DNA of 5,251 nt from Paracoccaceae bacterium (lineage in GTDB: Bacteria; Pseudomonadota; Alphaproteobacteria; Rhodobacterales; Rhodobacteraceae): assembly GCA_026982275.1 (NCBI GenBank), contig JALSHK010000073.1, forward strand, positions 1 through 5,251, read 5' to 3'. Below are positions 1 through 5,251 of the stretch, one piece after another. The position numbers were made by a program, and so were the translations under genes. The notes beneath the pieces were generated by a model. The model had not been told where the DNA came from. It made no database searches and saw only the letters and a list, made by a program, of their open reading frames with translations. How positions within the stretch are numbered: the first letter of the stretch is position 1; every line of letters begins with the position of its first letter.

Positions 1-1332
1 CTGGAATTCGCCGGCAAAACCAGCGCCAGCAAGCGCGCAGAGCTGGCGGAGACGCTGCGCGAGGCCGGGCTTTCGGCCTGCATCCTAACGCTGCCGGACT
101 CCATCGCATGGCTGCTCAATATTCGCGGGTCAGACATCGCCAACACCCCCGTGCCGCTGGCCTTTGCCATTCTACATACCGATGCCCGCGTCACGCTTAT
201 CACCAATCCCGCAAAATCCAGCCCCGAGCTGGCCGCCCATCTTGGCCCCGATGTCACCATTGTCGAAGAGTTTTCAGCCGCCCTTCAAAGGCTTGACGGC
301 AATGTCGGGGTTGACCGTGCATCCGCACCCGTTTGGCTGTCCAGCCAGCTCGGCAATCCCGTCAGCTTCGAAGATCATAGCCGCTTCAACCAAAGCAGCG
401 CCCCGCACAGCTCCGGTCCTGAGCCGGTATGGTTCCCCGATCCCTGTATCCTGCCCAAAGCCTGCAAAAACGAGGCCGAGCTGGAAGGCGCGCGCCAAGC
501 CCAGCTACGCGACGCGGCTGCCATGTGCGAATTTCTGGCATGGGTCGATCAGGGGGTGGTGGGCCTCACCGAAATCGATGTGGTCACCAGGCTCGAAGGC
601 TTTCGCGCCCAATCCCGCATGCTGACCGGTATTTCCTTTGATACCATCTGTGGCAGCGGGCCAAACGGTGCGATTATCCATTATCGTGTGGATGAAAACA
701 GCAACCGGATGATTGAAAACAACACCCTGCTTTTGGTGGATAGCGGCGGGCAATATCTGGATGGCACCACCGACATCACCCGCACCGTGATCATCGGCGA
801 GCCGGATGCCGAGATGATCCGGTGTTTCACGCTTGTGCTGAAAGGCATGCTGGCGCTCTCGATGCTTCGTTTCCCGGAAGGCATTGCCGGAAGCCATATA
901 GACAGCCTCGCCCGCTCTGCGCTTTGGGCCGAGGGGCTGGATTACAAGCATGGCACCGGACATGGGGTGGGGGCATATCTGAGCGTGCATGAAGGGCCGG
1001 CCCGAATTTCGCGGATCAGCGATATTGCGTTGCAAACCGGCATGATCCTGTCCAACGAGCCCGGCTATTATCGTGAGGGGGAATGGGGCATCCGGATCGA
1101 AAATCTGTTTGTCGTCATGCCCGAGGGCAATATTGGCGGCGAGAACAAGATGCGCGGCTTTGAAACCCTGACATGGGTGCCGGTAGACCGCCGCCTGATC
1201 GACCCTGCGCGGCTCAGCGCCCCCGAGCGTGACTGGCTGAATGCCTATCATCGCCAGGTCCTGGAGAAAATCGGCGCGCATGTATCGCCCGAAACTCTGG
1301 CATGGCTGAAAACGGCCTGCGCACCGGTCTAG
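1..1332 (+). CDS. pepP: Xaa-Pro aminopeptidase (aminopeptidase P, M24 family), 5'-truncated by window edge
   Basis: This enzyme removes the N-terminal residue from peptides with proline in second position. It is a dinuclear-metal peptidase, normally cytoplasmic. Frame 1 is open from the first base, so the true start lies upstream; the first internal ATG (151) would cut a domain. 443 residues are visible. Residues 1 to about 150 look like creatinase-type N-terminal domain material (for example DSIAWLLNIRGSDI near residue 33). The pita-bread M24 domain starts near residue 150. All five expected metal ligands are present: Asp247 in LVDSGGQY, Asp258 in TTDITRT, His321 in GTGHGVG, Glu353 in NEPGYY and Glu367 in GIRIENL. 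The conserved catalytic-site histidines His227 (IIHYR) and His330 (VHEGP) are also there. Residues from about 388 match the C-terminal extension of the long eukaryote-like aminopeptidase P type (about 600 residues), so roughly 150 residues are probably missing. The gene converges on ftsZ. The enzyme class is secure; the symbol is a family-level label. Confidence 0.93.
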   Translation: MEFAGKTSASKRAELAETLREAGLSACILTLPDSIAWLLNIRGSDIANTPVPLAFAILHTDARVTLITNPAKSSPELAAHLGPDVTIVEEFSAALQRLDGNVGVDRASAPVWLSSQLGNPVSFEDHSRFNQSSAPHSSGPEPVWFPDPCILPKACKNEAELEGARQAQLRDAAAMCEFLAWVDQGVVGLTEIDVVTRLEGFRAQSRMLTGISFDTICGSGPNGAIIHYRVDENSNRMIENNTLLLVDSGGQYLDGTTDITRTVIIGEPDAEMIRCFTLVLKGMLALSMLRFPEGIAGSHIDSLARSALWAEGLDYKHGTGHGVGAYLSVHEGPARISRISDIALQTGMILSNEPGYYREGEWGIRIENLFVVMPEGNIGGENKMRGFETLTWVPVDRRLIDPARLSAPERDWLNAYHRQVLEKIGAHVSPETLAWLKTACAPV

Positions 1333-1340
1333 CCCGCATC

Positions 1341-1412
1341 CAATCCAACCGGATTCGTGTATTTACCACGCAACCCGAGGCAGCGTTTCCACCTGTAAAT
1401 ACGTTCGGATTG
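1341..1412. repeat. Imperfect inverted repeat in the convergent gap
   Basis: The gap after the aminopeptidase stop contains GTATTTAC (1359-1366) and its exact complement GTAAATAC (1395-1402). Outside these, CAATCC (1341-1346) can pair with GGATTG (1407-1412), which leaves an asymmetric internal loop. A small local hairpin, AATCC-AACC-GGATT (1342-1355), competes with the outer pairing. There is no T-run after it on the plus strand, so it is not a classic terminator. It may be a weak, Rho-assisted or processing-related 3' end for the aminopeptidase mRNA, or it may have no function. Confidence 0.35.
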
Positions 1413-1473
1413 TGTGGTGAATTCAATTGGACCGGATTTGCTCTAAGCCGTGGCGGGCCTTGGATCTGCGCAT

Positions 1474-1504
1474 AAAAAACGGGCATTTGCCAAGCAAATG
1501 CCCG
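1474..1504 (-). terminator. Rho-independent terminator of ftsZ
   Basis: Reading the minus strand, a perfect 11-bp stem (1504-1494 with 1490-1480; CGGGCATTTGC and its complement) with a 3-base loop is followed at once by six T residues (1479-1474). It begins about 20 bases after the ftsZ stop codon. The plus-strand side of the stem is followed by TAGTCTC and has no T-run, so it should act efficiently only on the ftsZ transcript. It marks the end of the ftsQ-ftsA-ftsZ transcription unit. Confidence 0.93.
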
Positions 1505-1524
1505 TAGTCTCGGAGGAAAAACTT

Positions 1525-3015
1525 CTAGTTGGCTTGCCGGCGCAAAAACGCCGGAATATCCACGCGGTCCTGCTCTTCACTTTCCATATCGGGCAGCGGA
1601 TCGCTATGAGCCCGGCTTCGCATGCTTGGCTGCACACGCGCAGCTGGGGCAGAGCTTTCTTCGCGGGCATGGCCCGTCATCCGGTTGATCAGGTTATTGA
1701 TTGCAAAACGGGAATGTTTTTCGACCTCCGGCGCAGGTGCGGCTTCCGCTGCAGGCTCTGACTCCGGCTCCGGAATATGTGCGACTGCCGCTTTCAGGCG
1801 CCGGGCCGTGGCCGATAGCGGCGGAACAATCTCTTCCGGCACCTCAGCCTCGGGCGCTTCGGGCTGCTCTATCTCGGGCATGGCTTCTGCGGTGATTTCT
1901 TCCGTCTCCATCGCTACCTGCTGGTCGATAAAGCTTGGTCCGGTCTCGGCCTCTTCTTCCAACGGCTCGGGTGTAACCTCTTGCTGCTCGGGCTGCAATT
2001 TCAGCGGCTCGCGCATGGAGCGGCGGGAAACCGGGGCCGATAGCTCGCCCTCCTCCACATCGATCCCTGTCGCCACCACAGATACCCGCAAGCCGTCCAG
2101 CTCGGGATCCAGCGTGGAGCCGACGATGATATGCGCATCCGGGTCCACCTCCTCGCGGATGCGGTTGGCGGCTTCGTCCAGCTCGAACAGGGTCATATCC
2201 TGCGAGCCGGTGATATTGATCAACACGCCCTTGGCGGATTTCAGCGAGATTTCATCCAGCAGCGGATTGGCAATCGCCAGCTCGGCAGCCTTCTTGGCGC
2301 GATCCTCGCCCGAGGCCTCGCCCGTGCCCATCATCGCCTTGCCCATTTCATCCATCACAGAGCGCACATCGGCGAAATCAAGGTTGATGATCCCGGGGCG
2401 AACCATCAGGTCCGTTACACCCTTAACCCCTTGATAAAGCACATCATCCGCCATGGCAAAAGCATCGGTGAAAGTGGTGTTCTCATTGGCAAGACGGAAG
2501 AGATTCTGGTTGGGGATGATGATCAGCGTGTCGACCACCTTTTGCAATTCCTCTACGCCGGCTTCGGCCTGCTTCATGCGGCGCGAGCCTTCAAACTGAA
2601 ACGGCTTGGTCACCACGCCCACGGTCAAAACGCCCAGTTCGCGCGCGGCATTGGCAATCACCGGAGCCGCGCCAGTGCCGGTGCCGCCTCCCATACCCGC
2701 CGTAATAAAGCACATATGCGCCCCCGACAGATGATCGATAATCGCATCGATGCTTTCAGTAGCGGCGGCATTGCCGACCTCGGGCTTGGCCCCCGCGCCC
2801 AGCCCTTCGGTAATGCGCTCGCCGAGCTGGATTTTTTTCGGGGCCTGGGATTGGGTCAGCGCCTGCGCATCGGTATTTGCCACCACAAATTCCGCACCGT
2901 CGAGATTCTTGCTGATCATGTTATTGACCGCATTGCCGCCCGCGCCACCGACGCCAAAAACCGTAATGCGTGGTTTCAGGTCGTTTTTCTCTGGTAACCG
3001 AATATTCAAAGCCAT
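1525..3015 (-). CDS. ftsZ: Cell division protein FtsZ (tubulin-like GTPase)
   Basis: FtsZ polymerises at midcell in a GTP-dependent way and is the scaffold of the division ring. The chosen start gives 496 residues (MALNIRLPEK...). Residues 16-30 carry the nucleotide-binding segment ITVFGVGGAGGNAVN. The tubulin signature GGGTGTG is at 109-115. The T7 catalytic loop NLDFAD is at 211-216, with Asn211, Asp213 and Asp216 intact. The folded core ends near residue 322. A long linker of about 160 residues follows, rich in Glu, Pro and Ala, much longer than the E. coli linker and similar in scale to that of Caulobacter. The conserved C-terminal peptide DIPAFLRRQAN (486-496), the docking site for FtsA and other partners, closes the protein. 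The start at 3015 is preferred over the in-frame ATG at 3036 because it has an AGGCGGA ribosome binding site at good spacing and matches the usual alphaproteobacterial N-terminus. The gene follows ftsA after 171 bases and ends at a strong terminator. Confidence 0.98.
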   Translation of the reverse strand: MALNIRLPEKNDLKPRITVFGVGGAGGNAVNNMISKNLDGAEFVVANTDAQALTQSQAPKKIQLGERITEGLGAGAKPEVGNAAATESIDAIIDHLSGAHMCFITAGMGGGTGTGAAPVIANAARELGVLTVGVVTKPFQFEGSRRMKQAEAGVEELQKVVDTLIIIPNQNLFRLANENTTFTDAFAMADDVLYQGVKGVTDLMVRPGIINLDFADVRSVMDEMGKAMMGTGEASGEDRAKKAAELAIANPLLDEISLKSAKGVLINITGSQDMTLFELDEAANRIREEVDPDAHIIVGSTLDPELDGLRVSVVATGIDVEEGELSAPVSRRSMREPLKLQPEQQEVTPEPLEEEAETGPSFIDQQVAMETEEITAEAMPEIEQPEAPEAEVPEEIVPPLSATARRLKAAVAHIPEPESEPAAEAAPAPEVEKHSRFAINNLINRMTGHAREESSAPAARVQPSMRSRAHSDPLPDMESEEQDRVDIPAFLRRQAN

Positions 3016-3021
3016 GTTCTG

Positions 3022-3028
3022 TCCGCCT
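3022..3028 (-). promoter_or_regulatory. Ribosome binding site of ftsZ, decides the start
   Basis: On the minus strand AGGCGGA stands six bases before the ATG at 3015. The alternative in-frame ATG at 3036 is preceded only by a G-rich run (GGGGCGGGGCA) without a recognisable AGGAG-like core at normal spacing. This supports the shorter FtsZ N-terminus. Confidence 0.7.
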
Positions 3029-3074
3029 ATGCTCATTGCCCCGCCCCGCTAGAGGCTATATTGCCCGATCTGTT

Positions 3075-3105
3075 GATTCGTTATGCTAGCCCAAAGCCGA
3101 GACTC
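3075..3105. promoter_or_regulatory. Pair of GANTC (CcrM-type) methylation sites upstream of ftsZ
   Basis: GATTC at 3075-3079 and GACTC at 3101-3105 are both GANTC, the target of the alphaproteobacterial cell-cycle methyltransferase CcrM. They lie 60 to 90 bases upstream of the ftsZ start in the only sizeable gap of the cluster. In Caulobacter, CcrM methylation together with GcrA activates ftsZ transcription. The sites are seen directly; their use here is inference. No GANTC lies between them and the candidate promoter at 3151-3179. Confidence 0.5.
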
Positions 3106-3119
3106 CGTCACGCATTTTT

Positions 3120-3136
3120 CACAATTTGGCCACAAT
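3120..3136. repeat. Short direct repeat CACAAT in the ftsZ upstream region
   Basis: CACAAT occurs at 3120-3125 and again at 3131-3136, an 11-base period, so both copies face the same side of the helix. It lies just downstream of the candidate ftsZ promoter (minus strand reading ATTGTG-N5-ATTGTG). It could be a protein-binding site, but a six-base repeat in AT-rich DNA may also be chance. Confidence 0.25.
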
Positions 3137-3150
3137 ATACTGTGCCGACC

Positions 3151-3179
3151 ACTATATAGGCGAAATTCCACTTATGGAA
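3151..3179 (-). promoter_or_regulatory. Candidate ftsZ promoter with overlapping palindrome
   Basis: On the minus strand TATAGT (3156-3151) is a good -10 element (5 of 6 to consensus). It is preceded, 17 bases upstream, by TTCCAT (3179-3174), a weak -35. The perfect palindrome TTCCA-CTTA-TGGAA (3166-3179) covers the -35, as an activator or repressor site might. Transcription would begin near 3144 and leave a leader of about 130 bases. The whole region is clearly more AT-rich than the flanking genes. Assigned by eye only. Confidence 0.4.
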
Positions 3180-3186
3180 CACCTAT

Positions 3187-4518
3187 TTACCAGTTTTGCC
3201 TGAACCACGCCATTGCCGCCTTAATCCTGCGCGTGCCGATCCGGTCCACCGGCATTTCAAAATCCCAGCATTCATCCATCGGATGGCTGGCATGCAGCGC
3301 CAGCCCGACCGCCGCCGAAAACGCACCACCGGCATATACCTGCGGCAAGCCCTGCACCCGAAGCGGCGGCCCGATGCGCACCTGCCCGCCCAGAATGCGC
3401 GCCGCCATATCCTCGATTCCGGGGATCTGGCTGGAACCGCCGGTCAATACTATCTGCTGGCTCGGCAGACCATAAAACCCCGAAGCATCCAGCCGCTCGC
3501 GCACCTCTTCCAGGATCTCCTCCACCCGTGGCCGCATCACCCCGATCAGCTCCGAGCGCGTTACCATCCGGCGGTCATTTTCCCATTGCGCCATCGGATT
3601 GGGCACCTCGATCTCGTAGCGGCTGTCAGAGCCGGTTGCCACCACGCCGCCATGCAGGGTTTTGATCCGCTCCGCATCCTCATAGCTCAAATGCAGCCCC
3701 TGACCGATATCGCCGGTGATATGATCCCCGCCGAGGCGAACCGCATCGCCATAAACCATATGCTTGCGAATAAATACGGAAAGAGCCGTGGCCCCGCCGC
3801 CGATATCGACAATCGCCGCACCCAATTGTTTTTCGTTTTCCATCAGGGTGGAAACGCCGCTGGCAAAGCCCGAAAAGGACAGCCCCGCCACCTCCAGATC
3901 GCAGCGCTGCAAGCATTCAAGCACATTATATACCGGAGCGCCGGTCATGGTCAGCAGATGCATATCCACCGAAAGCCGCGCCCCCACCTGCCCGCGCGGA
4001 TCACTTAGCCCCGAGCGGTGATCAAGGCTGAAATTCACCGGCAAGGCATGAATGGACTCCCGCTCACCCCCATAAGGCGGCACCGGACAACTGGCCAGAA
4101 CCCGGCCAATATCGCGCTCGCTCACCTCGCCCTGCTCGACCTCTACCTCTCCCGAAAGCCCATAGGAGCGCGGCCGCCCCCCCGCAAGGCTTACAATCAC
4201 ATGATCGACACGCAACTCCGCCATTTTCTGTGCCTTGGCCACGGCCGAGCGGATGGCCTTTTCGGTCTCTGCCATATCGGATATTTCGCCGAATTTCACC
4301 CCGCGAGAGCGGGTAGTGCCCACACCCACCACCCGAAAGCTGCCCGCTCTGGGCAGGGTCACATCCGGGTCTATGCCCTCTGGATCATCAGGCGAAAATT
4401 GCAGCACAAGGCAGGTGATCTTGTGCGATCCCACATCCAGCACCGCCATAACACCACGCTTGATCGCGGCTTCGCGGCAACGGCGCATTTCGCGCTGGGT
4501 CTCGAATAAATCGTTCAT
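3187..4518 (-). CDS. ftsA: Cell division protein FtsA (actin-like FtsZ membrane tether)
   Basis: FtsA is an actin-fold ATP-binding protein on the inner face of the cytoplasmic membrane. It anchors FtsZ filaments and recruits later divisome proteins. It has 443 residues, a normal family length. After an N-terminal extension of about 23 residues, the phosphate-1 segment VLDVGSHKITCLV is at 26-38. The FtsA-specific 1C subdomain lies in roughly 105-185. The phosphate-2 segment AIVDIGGGATALSV is at 235-248 and the adenosine motif IVLTGGSSQIPGI is at 356-368. The last 16 residues (GTRRIKAAMAWFRQNW) form a basic, aromatic amphipathic helix, the membrane-targeting sequence. The start codon overlaps the ftsQ stop as ATGA, and a GGAG ribosome binding site stands seven bases before it, which points to coupled translation with ftsQ. 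No truncation or missing motif is seen. Confidence 0.97.
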   Translation of the reverse strand: MNDLFETQREMRRCREAAIKRGVMAVLDVGSHKITCLVLQFSPDDPEGIDPDVTLPRAGSFRVVGVGTTRSRGVKFGEISDMAETEKAIRSAVAKAQKMAELRVDHVIVSLAGGRPRSYGLSGEVEVEQGEVSERDIGRVLASCPVPPYGGERESIHALPVNFSLDHRSGLSDPRGQVGARLSVDMHLLTMTGAPVYNVLECLQRCDLEVAGLSFSGFASGVSTLMENEKQLGAAIVDIGGGATALSVFIRKHMVYGDAVRLGGDHITGDIGQGLHLSYEDAERIKTLHGGVVATGSDSRYEIEVPNPMAQWENDRRMVTRSELIGVMRPRVEEILEEVRERLDASGFYGLPSQQIVLTGGSSQIPGIEDMAARILGGQVRIGPPLRVQGLPQVYAGGAFSAAVGLALHASHPMDECWDFEMPVDRIGTRRIKAAMAWFRQNW

Positions 4519-5251
4519 ACTGGTTCTCCATCCATACGACCGCGCACCCGGCGCAGCTGATCAAGGGCTTCACTGTTCAATCGGAGTATTTTGCGGTTCG
4601 GGTCCCGAAGGTCAATCACAGAAATATCAAGATCCAGAATTCTCCGTTCCTGCTGATCCATCATGATGCCGCGCAGCGCATCCGCCGCATTTACCGCAGG
4701 CAACATGATGATTTTATTTGGAAATACAACATCCCAACGCCGCTCGCCCATGCGCAAAAGCCCTAAAAGCCGCTCCGATTCAGGCTCCAGCACCGAGAAT
4801 ATCTCGCGGGCTTCCAGCACGGCCCTATCCGCCCCCTCGCCCACCAGCAACGGCAGATCGGAGCGCACCTGGCGGCGCGGCACTTCGGCCACTTTCACCC
4901 CGTTTTCGTCCAGCAGATATATCCGGTTGAGATTGCGCCATACCAGCGCGGGCATGCGCTCGACAATCACCACCTCCAGCACCCCGCCCTCAAAGCGAAG
5001 CGAGGCGGATTTCACCGCACTCAACCCCTCGACCAAACCGCGCAGCCGCGCCAGATCGGCATCCAGCAGGCTAACCGGCAAAGCCAGATCCATGATCCCC
5101 AGAATCTGCCGCTGCAAATCGGGCGAGCCAACGGGAATGGACACCCGCTCTATCCGAAGCTCGGGACGTGCCGCCACCGCATCTCGCAGGGCCTGTGCCT
5201 GCCCCGACACCCAGCCATTCACCGCCGGACTGAGATAGGCCCCGAACAAGC
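4515..5251 (-). CDS. ftsQ: Cell division protein FtsQ, N-terminus cut off by window edge
   Basis: FtsQ is a bitopic inner-membrane protein whose periplasmic part binds FtsB/FtsL and links the FtsZ ring to septal wall synthesis. 245 codons including the stop are visible. The frame stays open to the last base; the TTG at 5249-5247 is an internal Leu codon, not a credible start. The cytoplasmic tail and transmembrane helix, probably some 50 to 60 residues, are therefore outside. Numbered from that Leu, the POTRA domain spans about 32-99 (RIERVSI ... LEVVIVERMP), ending in the typical FtsQ turn ERMPALVWR. The beta domain follows (IYLLDENGVKV 110-120, DLPLLVGEGAD 131-141, RRWDVVF 170-176). The last strands, DLDISVIDLRDPNRKILRL at 206-224, are the usual FtsB-contact region. 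A short basic tail ends the protein. The gene overlaps ftsA by four bases. The sequence resembles FtsQ of Rhodobacteraceae as I remember it. Confidence 0.94.
   Translation of the reverse strand, partial: LFGAYLSPAVNGWVSGQAQALRDAVAARPELRIERVSIPVGSPDLQRQILGIMDLALPVSLLDADLARLRGLVEGLSAVKSASLRFEGGVLEVVIVERMPALVWRNLNRIYLLDENGVKVAEVPRRQVRSDLPLLVGEGADRAVLEAREIFSVLEPESERLLGLLRMGERRWDVVFPNKIIMLPAVNAADALRGIMMDQQERRILDLDISVIDLRDPNRKILRLNSEALDQLRRVRGRMDGEPV
4525..4530 (-). promoter_or_regulatory. Ribosome binding site of ftsA inside the end of ftsQ
   Basis: The minus strand reads TGGAGA here; its GGAG core stands seven bases before the ftsA ATG. It lies within the last codons of ftsQ, so ribosomes finishing ftsQ can restart on ftsA through the ATGA overlap. 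Confidence 0.75.

Noticed and set aside
505..1281. Long open frame on the minus strand opposite the aminopeptidase gene
   Set aside because: It lies wholly inside the well-supported M24 gene, has no recognisable domain, and is the kind of shadow frame expected in GC-rich coding DNA.
1474..1504. Terminator as bidirectional, also serving the aminopeptidase gene
   Set aside because: The plus-strand side of the stem is followed by TAGTCTC, not by a T-run, so only minus-strand termination is supported.
1450..1761. Plus-strand open frame from the ftsZ terminator into the ftsZ 3' end
   Set aside because: It runs through the terminator stem and the conserved FtsZ C-terminal codons, and no ribosome binding site precedes it.
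1622..2997. Long plus-strand open frames opposite ftsZ (1622-2434 and 2131-2997)
   Set aside because: Both are antisense to ftsZ; the first is a low-complexity Ser/Ala product of the reversed acidic linker codons, the second shows no family signature.
3041..3050. G-rich run before ftsZ as a G-quadruplex or as a ribosome binding site
   Set aside because: Only two G4 runs are present, too few for a quadruplex, and the run lacks an AGGAG-like core at proper distance from the ATG at 3036.
3016..3186. CtrA or DnaA binding sites in the ftsA-ftsZ gap
   Set aside because: No TTAA half-site pair and no TTATNCACA-like box is present; TTATGGAAC is too far from the DnaA consensus.
3196..4509. Plus-strand open frames opposite ftsA (3196-4008 and 4018-4509)
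   Set aside because: Their products are His/Arg/Pro-rich without motifs, and ftsA on the other strand explains the region fully.
5247..5249. TTG as the start codon of ftsQ
   Set aside because: The frame continues to the window edge, and an FtsQ starting here would lack its transmembrane helix; the gene is simply cut by the edge.
1..5251. A previously undescribed multi-gene system
   Set aside because: All four genes belong to well-known families with intact motifs; there is no mobile element, toxin-antitoxin pair, defence gene or unexplained gene cluster.

Overview
The window looks like chromosomal DNA of an alphaproteobacterium, most likely Rhodobacterales (Roseobacter/Rhodobacter-like). 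Reasons: the gene order ftsQ-ftsA-ftsZ; an FtsZ ending in the alphaproteobacterial tail motif IPAFLRRQAN behind a very long acidic linker; an FtsA with an N-terminal extension before the actin fold; and a long, three-domain-type Xaa-Pro aminopeptidase. The assignment rests on recognised protein features, not on a database search.

Layout. Positions 1-1332 (+ strand) hold the 3' three quarters of an M24 aminopeptidase P gene whose start lies before the window. A 192-base convergent gap (1333-1524) follows. It holds imperfect inverted repeats of unknown meaning and a strong intrinsic terminator that serves the minus strand. From the right edge leftwards, the minus strand carries the end of the dcw (division and cell wall) cluster: ftsQ (5' end cut off by the window edge), ftsA joined to it by an ATGA overlap, a 171-base regulatory gap, then ftsZ and its terminator.

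How the genes work together. FtsZ is the GTP-dependent tubulin-like polymer of the division ring. FtsA is the actin-like protein that ties FtsZ to the membrane through its C-terminal amphipathic helix. FtsQ is the bitopic periplasmic divisome protein that recruits FtsB/FtsL and so couples the ring to septal peptidoglycan synthesis. The tight ftsQ-ftsA junction suggests translational coupling. The longer ftsA-ftsZ gap suggests that ftsZ also has its own promoter and control. That gap holds a candidate sigma-70-type promoter overlapping a small palindrome, two GANTC sites (CcrM methylation targets in alphaproteobacteria) 26 bases apart, and a segment able to pair with the ftsZ ribosome binding site in read-through mRNA. 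The aminopeptidase has no evident functional link to division; it only converges on the cluster.

I see no mobile element, CRISPR array, RNA gene or clearly novel multi-gene system. The items most worth a second look are the ftsA-ftsZ regulatory gap, the conserved-looking island inside the FtsZ linker, and the absence of lpxC directly after ftsZ.
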